A DNA stretch of 64,000 nucleotides from CAIQPS01 sp963721365 (GTDB taxonomy: Bacteria; Actinomycetota; Thermoleophilia; RBG-16-64-13). This document shows, piece by piece, positions 9,555-18,770 of the stretch. The position numbers and the translations under genes are program-made. Under the pieces are notes generated by a model. It was not told where the DNA came from. It was given only the letters and a program-made list of their open reading frames with translations, and did no database searches. The stretch is from the NCBI GenBank assembly GCA_963721365.1, contig CAVRJE010000017.1, positions 62,001 to 126,000 of the forward strand, written 5' to 3'. The stretch's first letter is position 1. Every line of letters starts with the position of its first letter.

Positions 9555-11505
9555 ATGCAGTTCCCCAACCTGTTCAGCCCTCTGCAGATCGGACGGGTGA
9601 CGGTAGCGAACCGTATATCGTTCTCGGCCCACCTCACGAACCTTGCGGAGAACGGCCTGCCGAGCGAGCGGCTGACCGACTACCTGGTGGCGCGGGCGCG
9701 CGGAGGCGCCGGGCTGATCATCACCGAGGAGCAGTCGGTCCACCCCACCGACCGGGCCTACGAGCATCTGATCGAGGCGTTTCATCCCGAGGTGATCCCG
9801 GGATACAAGCAGCTGACCCGGGCGGTCCACGCGTACGACACCCGCATCTTCGCGCAGCTCAACCACAACGGGCAGCAGTGCAGCGGCAGCCTCTCCCGGC
9901 TGCCGGTCTGGGCCCCCTCGCCCATCCCGGACGTGCTCTACCGGGAGACTCCCAAGGCCATGGAGATCGAGGACATCCGCGAAGTCACCGACTACTTCGC
10001 CCGCTCGGCCGTGCATGTGCGCGAGGGCGGCTTCGACGGGGTGGAGTTGCAGTTCGGTCACAGCTCGCTGGCCCGGCAGTTCATGTCGCCGCTCACGAAC
10101 TTCCGCGGCGACGAGTACGGGGGCGACTTCGACAACCGGATGCGCTTTCCGCTGGAGGTGGTAGCCGCGGTGCGGGCAGCGGTCGGGTCTGATTTCACCC
10201 TCGGGGTCCGGCTCTGCGCCGACGAGTTGATCCCGGGCGGGCTCAACCTGGAGGACGCCAAGCAGATAGCGCAACGCCTCCAGGCGACCGGCTATCTGGA
10301 CTACTTCAACCTGACGCTCGCCACCTTCTACAACCTCTACCTGGTCGGCGGGCCCATGCACATGCCTCTCGGCTACGCGGTCCCCCTGGCGGCCGGCATC
10401 AAGCAAGTGGCCAGCCTCCCCGTGTTCGCCACCGGGCGCATCAACGACCCGGCTATGGCCGAGCGGGTGCTGGCCGAGGGTCAGGCGGACATGATCGGCG
10501 TGGTGCGGGGCCAGATCTGCGATCCGGACTTCGCCCAGAAGGCCCGGGAGGGACGCACCGAGGAGATCCGCTACTGCATCGCCTGCAACCAGAACTGCTA
10601 CGGCCGCGTGGGCCTCAACAAGACCATCGGCTGCGTGCAGAACCCGTCGGCGGGAGCCGAAGCGACCGAGGGCGAGCACCATCTGCGCCCGGCTCTGCGC
10701 AAGAAGCGGGTCATGGTGGTAGGGGGCGGCCCCGCGGGCATGTGGGCGGCAAAGATCGCCACGCTGCGAGGACACGACGTGACCCTCTACGAGAAGGGTG
10801 AGGAGCTCGGTGGCCAGGTGATGATCGCCGCCAAGGGCGCCGGCAGGGACGAGTTCGGAGTCATCGTGCGCAACGAGCGGAACCAACTCACGCGCCTCAA
10901 CGTGCCCATCCGTCTTGGCGTCGACGTGACGCCGGAGCTGGTGGCCGCCGAGCAGGCGGACGCGGTCATCGTCGCGACCGGGTCCCGGCCGAAGAAGGAG
11001 CCCCGTGGGTGGCGCGGACGGCCCCAACATCTTCAACGTGTGGCAGGTGTTGACAGGAGAAGCGGAACTCGGTGAGAAGGTGCTGCTGATCGACTACGAC
11101 GGGCACCACCAGGCGACGGCCACGGCGGAGTTCCTGGCGGAGCTGGGCAAGAAGGTGCACGTGGTCACGTCGAGCCTCTTTGTGGGGTCCGAGCTGGGCC
11201 CCTCGCAGGACCTGTATCTCAGCCGGCAGCGGCTGCTCCAGAAGGGCGTCACCTTCACCCCGGACTTCGCGGTGATGGAGATCAAGGGTCTGGACGTCCA
11301 CGGCTTCAACGTCTATTCCAACGTCTGGGATGTGTTCACCGGCTACGACAGCATCGTCACCGCCATGGGCAACGATGCCGACGACTCCCTCTACTTCGCC
11401 CTCAAAGGCAACGTGCCGGAGCTGTACCGCGTCGGTGACTGTGTGGCGCCGCGGAAGGTGGACATGGCCATCCACGAAGGCTACATGGCCGGGAAGCGCG
11501 TGTGA
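9555..11505 (+). CDS. OYE/2,4-dienoyl-CoA reductase-family oxidoreductase of the mycofactocin system, one frameshift
   Basis: FMN, FAD and [4Fe-4S] enzyme of the FadH type. The N-terminal TIM barrel starts FPNLFSPLQIGRVTVANR and includes QLNHNGQQ and ATGRI. The cluster motif is CIACNQNCYGRVGLNKTIGC. A C-terminal FAD/NAD domain begins with VMVVGGGPAGMWAA. An extra C near 11000 breaks the frame inside the Rossmann domain, and the second part continues PVGGADGPNIFNVW and ends with YRVGDCVAPRKVDMAIHEG. Such proteins are recurrent members of mycofactocin loci. Likely role: an enoate or enone reductase, or an electron hub for the cofactor. Corrected length is about 649 residues. Confidence 0.88.
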
Positions 11506-11575
11506 GCGGGACGGGCGACAGCATGGCCGCGCCGGGCGGGACCGCCGTGCCGGTCGGACCGCCACGCCGGGCGGC

Positions 11576-12538
11576 ATGGTCGCGGCGCGCCCTCTCCTCG
11601 TCGTCGCGGAGCCCGCCTCCGAGACCGGCGACGCGGCAGCCGCCGCGTCTCGCCTCGCGCTGGTCGCTGAAGCCATCCGGCTGGCGGCGGCTCTTGGAGC
11701 GCAGGCCCGCTTCGTCACCTGGCCGGCCGGGCCGGAAGTGGACTTCGACCTTGTCGCCGCCTCGGTGGCCGAGCTGGCAAGGGCGGCCGGCCCTGTCGCC
11801 GTGCTCGTGCAGGATGGCGATGCCGGGCGGCAACTGGCGCCTCTCATCGCCCAGCGGCTGGGAACCGGCGCCGTGTTGGGATGCAGCGACGTGCAGCCGG
11901 ACGCTCTCACGTTTGTGAAACCGGTCTACGGCGGATGGCTCGAGCAGGATGTAGCAGCGGCCCCAGGCTTCGTGCCGGTGGCGACTCTCGACTTGACCGG
12001 CGTCGAGACCCCCGAGGCGGCTGCCGAGGCCGCCGCCGCGATGCTGGCGCGGGCCGAAGTCGTCCACGTGGCCACCGAATCGCTTCCGCGCGTCCGTCAT
12101 GTGGAGACGCTTCCCCCGGACGCCCGGTCGGTGGACCTGGTCCACGCCAAACGCATTGTCGCCGCCGGAATGGGCAGCGCGAGCGAAACGCTTCTGGCTG
12201 CCGTGCACGAGCTCGCCGGTCTGCTCGAGGGCTCCGTCGGCGCTACCAGGCCGGTGGTGGACGAAGGGCACTTGCCCAAGGAGAGGCTGATCGGTCAGAC
12301 AGGCAGGACCGTCGCCCCCGATCTGTACGTGGCTCTCGGCGTCTCCGGGTCGCCCCATCACGTCGCGGGAGTACGCAAGGCGGACCGGGTGCTGTCGATC
12401 AACCGGGACGTGCGGGCGCCTATCTTCCAGTTCTCCGACGTCGGCTATGTCGCGGATCTCGAAGCCGTCCTCCCTGCTCTTATCGCGAGGATCAAAGAGT
12501 GGCGCGATGCGCCTGCCGGAGGTGAGGATGGCCGCTAG
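11576..12538 (+). CDS. Electron transfer flavoprotein alpha subunit
   Basis: FAD-binding half of a heterodimeric ETF (FixB/EtfA). The C-terminal FAD motif GQTGRTVAPDLYVALGVSG and the SINRDVRAPIFQFSDVGYV segment are unmistakable. The N-terminus RPLLVVAEP is the usual first strand. ATG 11576 is the first start in the coding frame; 70 bases upstream hold no other gene. The beta subunit lies three genes downstream (14239), with fixC and fixX between them. The order resembles a fix operon. In this context ETF probably takes electrons from mycofactocin-dependent dehydrogenases. The frame is intact. Confidence 0.92.
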   Translation: MVAARPLLVVAEPASETGDAAAAASRLALVAEAIRLAAALGAQARFVTWPAGPEVDFDLVAASVAELARAAGPVAVLVQDGDAGRQLAPLIAQRLGTGAVLGCSDVQPDALTFVKPVYGGWLEQDVAAAPGFVPVATLDLTGVETPEAAAEAAAAMLARAEVVHVATESLPRVRHVETLPPDARSVDLVHAKRIVAAGMGSASETLLAAVHELAGLLEGSVGATRPVVDEGHLPKERLIGQTGRTVAPDLYVALGVSGSPHHVAGVRKADRVLSINRDVRAPIFQFSDVGYVADLEAVLPALIARIKEWRDAPAGGEDGR

Positions 12539-12558
12539 CCGCCCGACGCCTTCGGACC

Positions 12559-13930
12559 ATGTCGGCGGCTCCGCCGTTTCGGCAGGGCGCGCCTCGGCCA
12601 CAGCCAGCTTTCGACGCTATCGTCGTCGGGGCGGGACCGGCCGGCACCAGCGCGGCGCTGGGGCTGGCCCAGGCCGGGGCCAAAGTCCTATTGCTCGAGC
12701 GGGGCGAGTATCCCGGGGCCAAGAACATGTTCGGGGGCATGATGGCCTACTGTCCGGCCCCCGAGCAGCTCGTGCCCGATTTCTGGAAGCGCGCGCCCTG
12801 GGAGCGGGCGGTGACCAAACGGGTGCTCTCCGTCACTAGCGAAGGCTCGACCACCTCTCTCATGTTCCAGGCCGCCTCGGGTTCGGACCGGCCGGCGGTA
12901 GGAGCGGGCTCGACCTCCGACCAGAGCCTCACCGGGTTCACTCTCTTCCGGCCGCACTTCGATCGCTGGTACGCGGAACAGGCCGTCGCCTCTGGAGTCA
13001 CCCTGCTCTCCGGCTGCCGCGTGGAGGGCCTGGTGCTGAGAAAGGGGGCGGTGCGGGGAGTCCAGGTCGCGGGGATCGATGACATCGTGGAAGCGCCGCT
13101 GGTCGTCGCCTGCGACGGGACGCTGTCGCTGGTTGCCAAAGAAGCCGGCCTTCACAAAGGCTTCAAGGCGGAGCAAGTCGCCCTCGGGGTGCGGGCACTG
13201 TACGCGCTGACTGAGGAGGAGATAGACGAACGCTTCGGCCTTGTCGGCCGGGAGGGCGCCACTCAGGAGTTCCTCGGCTGCACCGAAGGCGTGCGCGGAG
13301 GCGGCTTCATCTACACGCAGACCGACGCTCTGTCTGTGGGCCTGGTGTTCCACCTCGACTCGCTAAAGCAGCGCGGGATCCCTCCCTACGAACTTTTGGA
13401 GCGCTTCGTGGCTTCCGGGCCGGTGACTCCCATGCTCCGTGGCGCTCGGATGGTCGAGTACTCGGCTCACCTGCTGCCCGAAGCCGGGATGCGCATGGTC
13501 CCCCGGCTCTCGATGGCCGGCCTGCTGGTCGCCGGTGACGCCGCCGGCTTCTGCTACACCAACGGCCTGACGCAGGAGGGGATGAACCTGGCGATGACCT
13601 CGGGTGTGGTCGCGGCAAAGATAGGGGCCGCAAGCTCTGGCCGCGGGCGATTTTTCGGCCGGCCGGCTGGGTCGCTACAAGGAAGAGCTCAAAGAGACCT
13701 TCGTCCTTCGCGATCTCACCACGTACGGCCGGGCCATCGACTTCCTCCACCACGACAGGCTGTTCACGCTCTACCCGCAGGTGATCAGCGCCTTGATGGA
13801 GGATCTCTATCGGTCCGACGGCACGCCCAAGCAGAAGATCGCGCGCCTTGCCCGCGGGGCGACGAAGGGCCGGGTGCCCGTGCGCCAGATGCTCGCCGAC
13901 CTCTTGGAAGCTGGGAGGGGGTACCTGTGA
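12559..13930 (+). CDS. fixC: ETF:quinone oxidoreductase flavoprotein (FixC type), one frameshift
   Basis: Takes electrons from ETF and passes them to quinone with FixX. The N-terminal FAD fold is AIVVGAGPAGTSAALGLAQAG, with GAKNMFGG next, and the C-terminal FAD contact GLLVAGDAAGFCYTNG appears near 13520. An extra G near 13626 (GGGG) breaks the frame, and the continuation is GDFSAGRLGRYKEEL through LADLLEAGRGYL, ending at TGA 13928-13930. Corrected length is about 456 residues, normal for FixC. The stop overlaps the fixX start, as expected for subunits that act together at the membrane face. Confidence 0.92.
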
Positions 13931-14202
13931 TCCCTGACGAACTGTTCGATCTGGTGAGCTACCGGATCCACCCGGAAGCCCATATCAAGCTCGACCAGGA
14001 GATCTGTAAGGGCTGCGAGCATCGCGCCTGCACCTTCTCCTGTCCTGCCCGCTGCTACGTCTGGAGTGAAGAGCGCTCCCGGGTGGACTTCGCCTACGAA
14101 GCCTGCCTGGAGTGCGGTACCTGTCTGCTGGTCTGCGACCGCGACGCCCTCGATTGGCATTACCCGCATGGAGGATACGGTGTACGGTTCCGGCTCACGT
14201 AG
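13927..14202 (+). CDS. fixX: FixX-type ferredoxin-like protein
   Basis: Small Fe-S partner of FixC, 91 residues. The cysteines lie in CKGCEHRACTFSCPARCY and CLECGTCLLVC, the pattern of the C-terminal cluster domain of ETF:quinone oxidoreductase. GTG 13927 overlaps the fixC stop. The family signature VRFRLT-like end (GGYGVRFRLT) is present. With FixC it forms the dehydrogenase that feeds the quinone pool from ETF. Confidence 0.92.
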   Translation: MIPDELFDLVSYRIHPEAHIKLDQEICKGCEHRACTFSCPARCYVWSEERSRVDFAYEACLECGTCLLVCDRDALDWHYPHGGYGVRFRLT

Positions 14203-14238
14203 GCTAGCGCCCGGCGCCCGACCGCTGAAGGAGCGTCC

Positions 14239-15218
14239 ATGAAGGTCCTTGTCTTTCCTCGACGTGGCGGCCGATGTTCGCATCCCACCGGAACGCGACC
14301 CCAGGAGTGGCCGGGTACGGGAGGAGTGGCTGGTGCCCGGAGATCGATCCAGCAGGCGCTCGTGCCCTGGATCTGGCCCTGGCCCTGACGTCCGACCGAC
14401 CCAACGGACACCTCACCGTCGTCCATCTTGGTCCGCCCGAGCACGACACTTTCCTTCGCCAGGCTCTGGCCCGCGGCTGCGACCGGGCGATACGCGTGTG
14501 GGACGCGGAGGCCTCCGAAGCCCGGACGGCGGGCAAGGCCCTCATCCTGGCGGCCGCTGCTCAGGCCGCCGGGTACGACCTGGTCCTGACTGGGAGCAGA
14601 GGGGTGATCGGCTCCGGCGGGCAACTCGGCGTGCTTCTCGCGGCGCATCTCGGCGCGCCCTGTGTGACGGAGGTGGGGGCCGCGGCGCTCTCGGCCGATT
14701 CCCGCCGCCTGGAAGCCACCCGCGATCTGGAGCGGGGCTTTCGCGAGAAGGTGGAGATAATGTTGCCGGCGGTCATCACGGTGGCAGGCGGAGGGCCGGC
14801 CGCGGACGGCGGCGTCGCTCCGGCGGACGTGTCTGCGAGCGCGCTGCTGACGGCGCTCGAGCAGGACATCACCACGTGGACGCTCGCCGATCTGGGTGTA
14901 GCGCCCGGCGCGGCCCGACAAGTCGACCGGCCGCTCGAGTATGGTCCCCCTCGGCCCCGCCACCCGCGGCTGCACCCCGTTGTCCCCCCCGATCCCACCC
15001 TCCCCGCGTTCGACCGCATCCTGGGGCTCGTGGGCGGTTCGGTGAAGCACCGGGAAGGACGCGTGGTCCGGCGACCGGCGGAAGAGGTCGCGCGGGAGGT
15101 GTTCGAGATCCTCCGGGACGAGGGATGGCTGGACCACCTGCGGCCGCGCGGTGGCGGCGGGCCGGCTCCTACCGGCGCCGATGCCCGGCCGAGCCCGGAG
15201 GCGGGCGAACCCAGGTGA
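14239..15218 (+). CDS. Electron transfer flavoprotein beta subunit, two frameshifts
   Basis: AMP-binding partner of the alpha subunit (EtfB/FixA). The ATG at 14239 follows GAAGGAG and begins MKVLVF. An extra base near 14255 and another near 14340 split the N-terminus into three frames: MKVLVF, then LDVAADVRIPPERDP, then EIDPAGARALDLALAL. The rest is open and contains VVHLGP, AGYDLVLTGSRGVIGSGGQLG and an EKVEIMLPAVITV strand. Without the extra bases it is about 325 residues, slightly longer than usual because of a C-terminal extension. Its stop overlaps the mftF start. Confidence 0.9.
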
Positions 15219-16741
15219 TCCCTCTCGAGTACCGGCTGCGCGAGTCGGTGCGGCTGGCGCCGGGGGACTCCGGGACCTGGCGGGTGATCTGCGAAGCGCC
15301 GCTGACCGTGCTGTCCGTGAATGCGGCTGCCGCTCGACTCCTGAAACGGACCCGCCACGGCGCCAGCATCGCCGACATAGCCGCCGGTCTTACGCTGTCG
15401 GACGAGCGGATACTCGGGCTCTGCGAGTACTTCCGGAGGCGGGGCGTGCTGGAGGTGCGGCGGGCGGCTGTCGGGCCCCACTTTCATTCCCCCGGTCACG
15501 GTGATCGTCCCCACCCTCGATCGGGCCGACGACCTCGACCACTGCCTGGCGGCGATAGGCTGCCTCGACTACCCGGCGGACCGGTTGGAAGTGATCGTGG
15601 TCGACGACGGCTCTTCGGATCCGGCGGCGGTAGCGGGGAGTCGTGGAGCGGCGTGGCGCCCGGCTACTGACGAACGACCGGAACCGGGGCCCCTCCTACT
15701 CGCGGAACCGGGCGGCCGGGGAGGCGAGTGGCGAGATCCTGGCCTTCGTCGACAGCGACTGCGTGCCCGGCCGCTCCTGGCTGCGCGACCTCACCCCCTA
15801 TTTCGCCTGGGACCGGGTCGCCGCGGTCGGCGGGCGTACCGTCGGCTACTACACGGAGTCGCGGCTCGATCGCTACGAGGAGGTGGCCTCTCCCCTCGAC
15901 ATGGGGCGGCACCTCATGTTGAGGGCGCAAGGGCGCGGACACGTTCTACGTGCCTACCTGCAACCTGCTGGTCCGTCGCTCCACCTATGTGGCGGTCGGG
16001 GGTCTGCGCGAAGACCTGCATGTGGGCGAAGACGTGGACCTCTGCTGGCGCATCCGCGCTACGGGGGCGTATCTCGTCTACGCGCCGGAGGGGATAGTCA
16101 GGCACAAGCACCGGGCTCGTCTGGGGGCGATGCTGAAGCGCCGGGCCCAGTACGGGACGTCGGAAGCGGTGCTGCACGGGCTCCACCCGGATAAGCGCAA
16201 GCGCTTTCCGCTGGCGCCGGCGCCGCTCGCGACGGTCGCTCTCGTCTCGGCCGCCCTCGTACGGCTCGAGCCCCGGCTCCTGCCCCTCTGCCTGGCGCCC
16301 GCCCTTTGGGACGGAGCGCGCCGGCGGTCGCGGCTGCGCCGGACCGGGGTGGAGATGCCGGAAGCCGCCATCTGGACCTCGGTCCTGCGCGGCCACCTCT
16401 CCATGCTCTACTTCGCCTACTTCCACCTCACGCGCTACTACCTGGGGCCGCTGACGGTGGGCGGCGCAGCCGCCCCGGGTCTGTGGGCCCTGGAAGCAGC
16501 GGCCGTGCTCTATTCCGCCGGCGTCGACTACTCGACCAAGCGCCCGCGCATGTCTTTCCCCGCCTACCTGGCCTACTACCTGGCGGAGCACGCCGCCTAC
16601 CAGACGGGGGTCGCGGCCGGCTGCGTGCGGGCGAGGTCGTTCCGTTCCTACCTGCCGGTGTTCGAGAGGCAGGGCGCGCTGGGAGTCGGGATGAACGGGC
16701 TGGCCGCCAGGCCCGGTTCTCCGGTAGGATTGGGATCATGA
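15215..16741 (+). CDS. mftF: Mycofactocin glycosyltransferase, three frameshifts
   Basis: Adds glucose units to premycofactocin. The N-terminal PqqD-like segment (YRLRESVRLAPG to RRGVLEVRRA) is followed by a family-2 glycosyltransferase starting VTVIVPTLDRADDL, with VVDDGSSD, and DSDCVPG as the DxD-type metal site. One extra base near 15490, another near 15640 and another near 15925 divide it. The last part (YVPTCNLLVRRSTY to the stop) is open and holds hydrophobic segments near 16230-16460 that suggest membrane association. Corrected length is about 507 residues. PqqD plus GT2 architecture is specific for MftF. Confidence 0.9.
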
Positions 16742-17332
16742 TCAGGGGCGAGAAGATCTATCTCACCGAGCTCGACTGGGACAACTCGGAGACCATCCGG
16801 GCGTGGCTCAACGATCCCGAGGTGTACCAGTACCTCATGGTCGGCCACACCCCGATCACCAAAGAGGACGAGCGGCGGTACTACGAGGCGCACGCCGCTT
16901 CATCGGACGCGAAGAGCTTCGAGATCCACGTGGCCGAAGACGGACGCTACATCGGCAACGTCGGGCTCAAAGACATCCATCCGGTGCACCGGCACGCCGA
17001 ACTGGGGATCGCGATAGGTCGCAAAGAGGACTGGGGGAAGGGCTTCGGGTTCGACGCTATCGTCACCTGCCTCCGCTACGGCTTCGACACTCTCGGTCTT
17101 CACACGGTTAAGATCCGGGCCCACGCCGACCACTCCGCGGGGTCTGGGGCTCTACCGGCGGGTCGGCTTCGTCGAGGTTGGCCGGGAGCGCGAGACCGTG
17201 TTCCAGGAAGGCCGCTTTGCGGACTACGTGGTGCTCGACATGGTCGACCGGGAGTTCCGGGAGCGGTACGGGGCGGCCGGGGCGTTTAAGCCGGTGCCCG
17301 CGGGCCGGGCCTTCTCCCCCACTGATCCCTAG
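16738..17332 (+). CDS. GNAT-family N-acetyltransferase (RimJ/RimL type), one frameshift
   Basis: Acetyl-CoA-dependent acyltransferase of unknown substrate. It starts at ATG 16738, overlapping the mftF stop. GNAT features are AEDGRYIGNVGLKDIHP, AELGIAIGRKEDWGKGFGFDAI (the acetyl-CoA loop) and GLGLYRRVGF at the C-terminal strand. An extra base near 17138 separates the last part, which runs to TAG 17330-17332. Being the last gene of the operon, it may modify mycofactocin or a sugar on it, but that is inference from position only. Confidence 0.8.
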
Positions 17333-17353
17333 CCGCGCCGCCGGCGTGTTTCC

Positions 17354-17563
17354 CTAAGCGGCCTCGTACCCCGCCGCTTTGATGGCCTCCACCACCTGCG
17401 CCCGTTCGAACGCGCCCTGCACCTTGACGGTGCCTGCCTGGAGGTCAACCAGCGCCTCGGCCACGCCAGGGACCGACCTGGCCGCTTTTCCAACGGCCGC
17501 CACGCAGTGCTCGCACGACATGCCGGTGACTTTGATCTCCGTTGTCTGATTCTCGCTGTTCAT
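17354..17563 (-). CDS. Heavy-metal-associated (HMA) domain protein
   Basis: A 69-residue CopZ/Atx1-like protein. The metal site is GMSCEHCVAAV, with the rest matching the ferredoxin-like fold (VPGVAEALVDLQAG, AIKAAGYEAA). It likely carries Cu(I) or a related soft metal. The gene follows OsmC by six bases and ends a four-gene leftward operon. It converges with the acetyltransferase at 17332. Confidence 0.88.
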   Translation of the reverse strand: MNSENQTTEIKVTGMSCEHCVAAVGKAARSVPGVAEALVDLQAGTVKVQGAFERAQVVEAIKAAGYEAA

Positions 17564-17569
17564 CTTCTG

Positions 17570-17960
17570 TCACCCGGTCGTGACGGTGAACGCCGGGGGC
17601 TGAGCGAGGTGTTTCTTGACGGCGCAGAGCTCCATGGCGTTGATGATGGCGTCGCGGTATTTGTCGGGGAAGCCGGGCGGCGTCTTCAACTCCAGCTCGA
17701 TCTTGTCTATCAGGCCGATCGTCGGGTTGTAGTGGGTACGCATGGTCAGCTCTGGACCCTTCGGGATCGATCCCGCGCTGCTGCATGAAGCCCAGGGCAT
17801 AGATACCGGCGCAGGTACCGATGGAAGCAAGGAACAGGTCGAACGGCGCCGGCGCCGACCCTTCGCCGCCGCTCCGGGCGGGCTGGTCGGTCTGGATGGT
17901 GAAGCCGCCATAGTCCGCATATACCCGCTTGCCGCCTGGAAAGTAGATCTCCATGTCCAT
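17570..17960 (-). CDS. OsmC-family protein, one frameshift
   Basis: OsmC/YhfA-like redox protein of about 129 residues after correction. The start ATG 17960 has GGAGG eleven bases upstream. The N-terminal half contains GGEGSAPAPFDLFLASIGTCAG, whose Cys is the first of the two OsmC cysteines (positions as expected after PxPxDL). A shift near 17757 leads to ELTMRTHYNPTIG and AIINAMELCAVKKHL, which supplies the second conserved Cys. Family members reduce hydroperoxides or handle persulfides. Downstream of the NifX-like and DUF134 genes it may belong to sulfur or metal homeostasis. Confidence 0.85.
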
Positions 17961-17961
17961 G

Positions 17962-18312
17962 TTAGACCTCCCCGTGATGGTGTCCGCAGGTGCTCTCCGA
18001 TTGCTCTATCTCGCCCCGGAGGAACGCCTCGACAGCTTCGACCGCGGGGCCGGAGACGCCGCAGTAGAGTTCGAACCCCTGCAGCTTGAGCGCCTGCTGC
18101 ATCGGTGCTCCCATGCCGCCCGCGAGGATCACGCTCGCTCCCTGCTCCTTGAGGAACCCAGCAATGCCGGAGTGGTTGTGCTGCATTCCCTGCACCTCGA
18201 AGATGGACTTGCGCTCGACCTTGCCATCTATCGCCTCCGCGACGAGGAAGGCCTGCGTGCTCCCGAAGTGAGCATTGACACTGCCCTGAAGATAAGGAAC
18301 TGCGACGATCAT
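17962..18312 (-). CDS. Dinitrogenase iron-molybdenum cofactor (NifX/NifB-like) domain protein
   Basis: Single-domain protein of 116 residues: IVAVPYLQGSVNAHFGST at the N-terminus, VILAGGMGAPMQQALKLQG in the core and a histidine-rich CGHHHGEV tail that could bind metal. ATG 18312 has AAGGAG upstream. This family is regularly encoded beside DUF134 regulators in anaerobes without nitrogenase, as here. It probably binds an Fe-S or metal cofactor; its true role is not established. The frame is intact. Confidence 0.88.
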   Translation of the reverse strand: MIVAVPYLQGSVNAHFGSTQAFLVAEAIDGKVERKSIFEVQGMQHNHSGIAGFLKEQGASVILAGGMGAPMQQALKLQGFELYCGVSGPAVEAVEAFLRGEIEQSESTCGHHHGEV

Positions 18313-18336
18313 TCTTTCTCCTTCGTTCGTATCTTT

Positions 18337-18684
18337 TTACCCGGCTCTGTGTCGTCTTCCGATGCGGCGGCTCCTCGGACTTTCGCTGACGCGGACCACA
18401 GTCACGGGTCCGCCTTCCACGCACAAACCTTTGTTGGTCACGAGCGCCTCGGTGATGACTCGATGTGCGCGGTCGGCCATGCGGCTGACCGTCGATGCCG
18501 ACACTCCCAACCTACTGCCGGCTTCCGCCTGCGTCACGCGTTCGAGGTGGAGCAAGCGCAGCGCTTCGAGTTCGTCGAAAGCGATCCGCAGCTTCTCCAG
18601 TTGCCTCGCCGGTATACCCACCGGGCCGAACAGCTTTGTTCCTGGAAGACACTCGAGACAACGCCATTTTGCTGGCCGGGCCAA
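18337..18684 (-). CDS. DUF134 family DNA-binding protein
   Basis: Helix-turn-helix protein of 115 residues. TTG 18684 is chosen because GGAGGG lies just upstream and it gives MARPAKWRCLECLPG, the family's usual opening; the ATG at 18732 would add an unconserved extension. LEALRLLHLERVTQAEAGSRLGVSASTVSRM is the recognition region (shown here in part: QAEAGSRLGVSASTVSRM). It probably regulates the downstream NifX-like, OsmC and HMA genes with which it forms an operon. Confidence 0.85.
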   Translation of the reverse strand: MARPAKWRCLECLPGTKLFGPVGIPARQLEKLRIAFDELEALRLLHLERVTQAEAGSRLGVSASTVSRMADRAHRVITEALVTNKGLCVEGGPVTVVRVSESPRSRRIGRRHRAG

Positions 18685-18720
18685 CCCGTCCCTCCGGTAG
18701 GCAGTTTTGCAGATATGTGC

Positions 18721-18726
18721 ATTATA
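18721..18726 (-). promoter_or_regulatory. Candidate -10 box for the DUF134 operon
   Basis: On the minus strand GGGATATAATGC contains a perfect TATAAT about 37 bases upstream of the TTG start of the DUF134 gene. No convincing -35 element is seen, so the promoter may depend on an activator. Confidence 0.45.
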
Positions 18727-18770
18727 TCCCACAGGGGCAAGACGCGAAGATGGCTCTCAGGCGCGAACAG

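Noticed and set aside
9528..11036. Minus-strand open frame of 502 codons opposite the OYE gene
   Set aside because: Composition is that of a GC-rich shadow, and the plus strand has clear OYE motifs.
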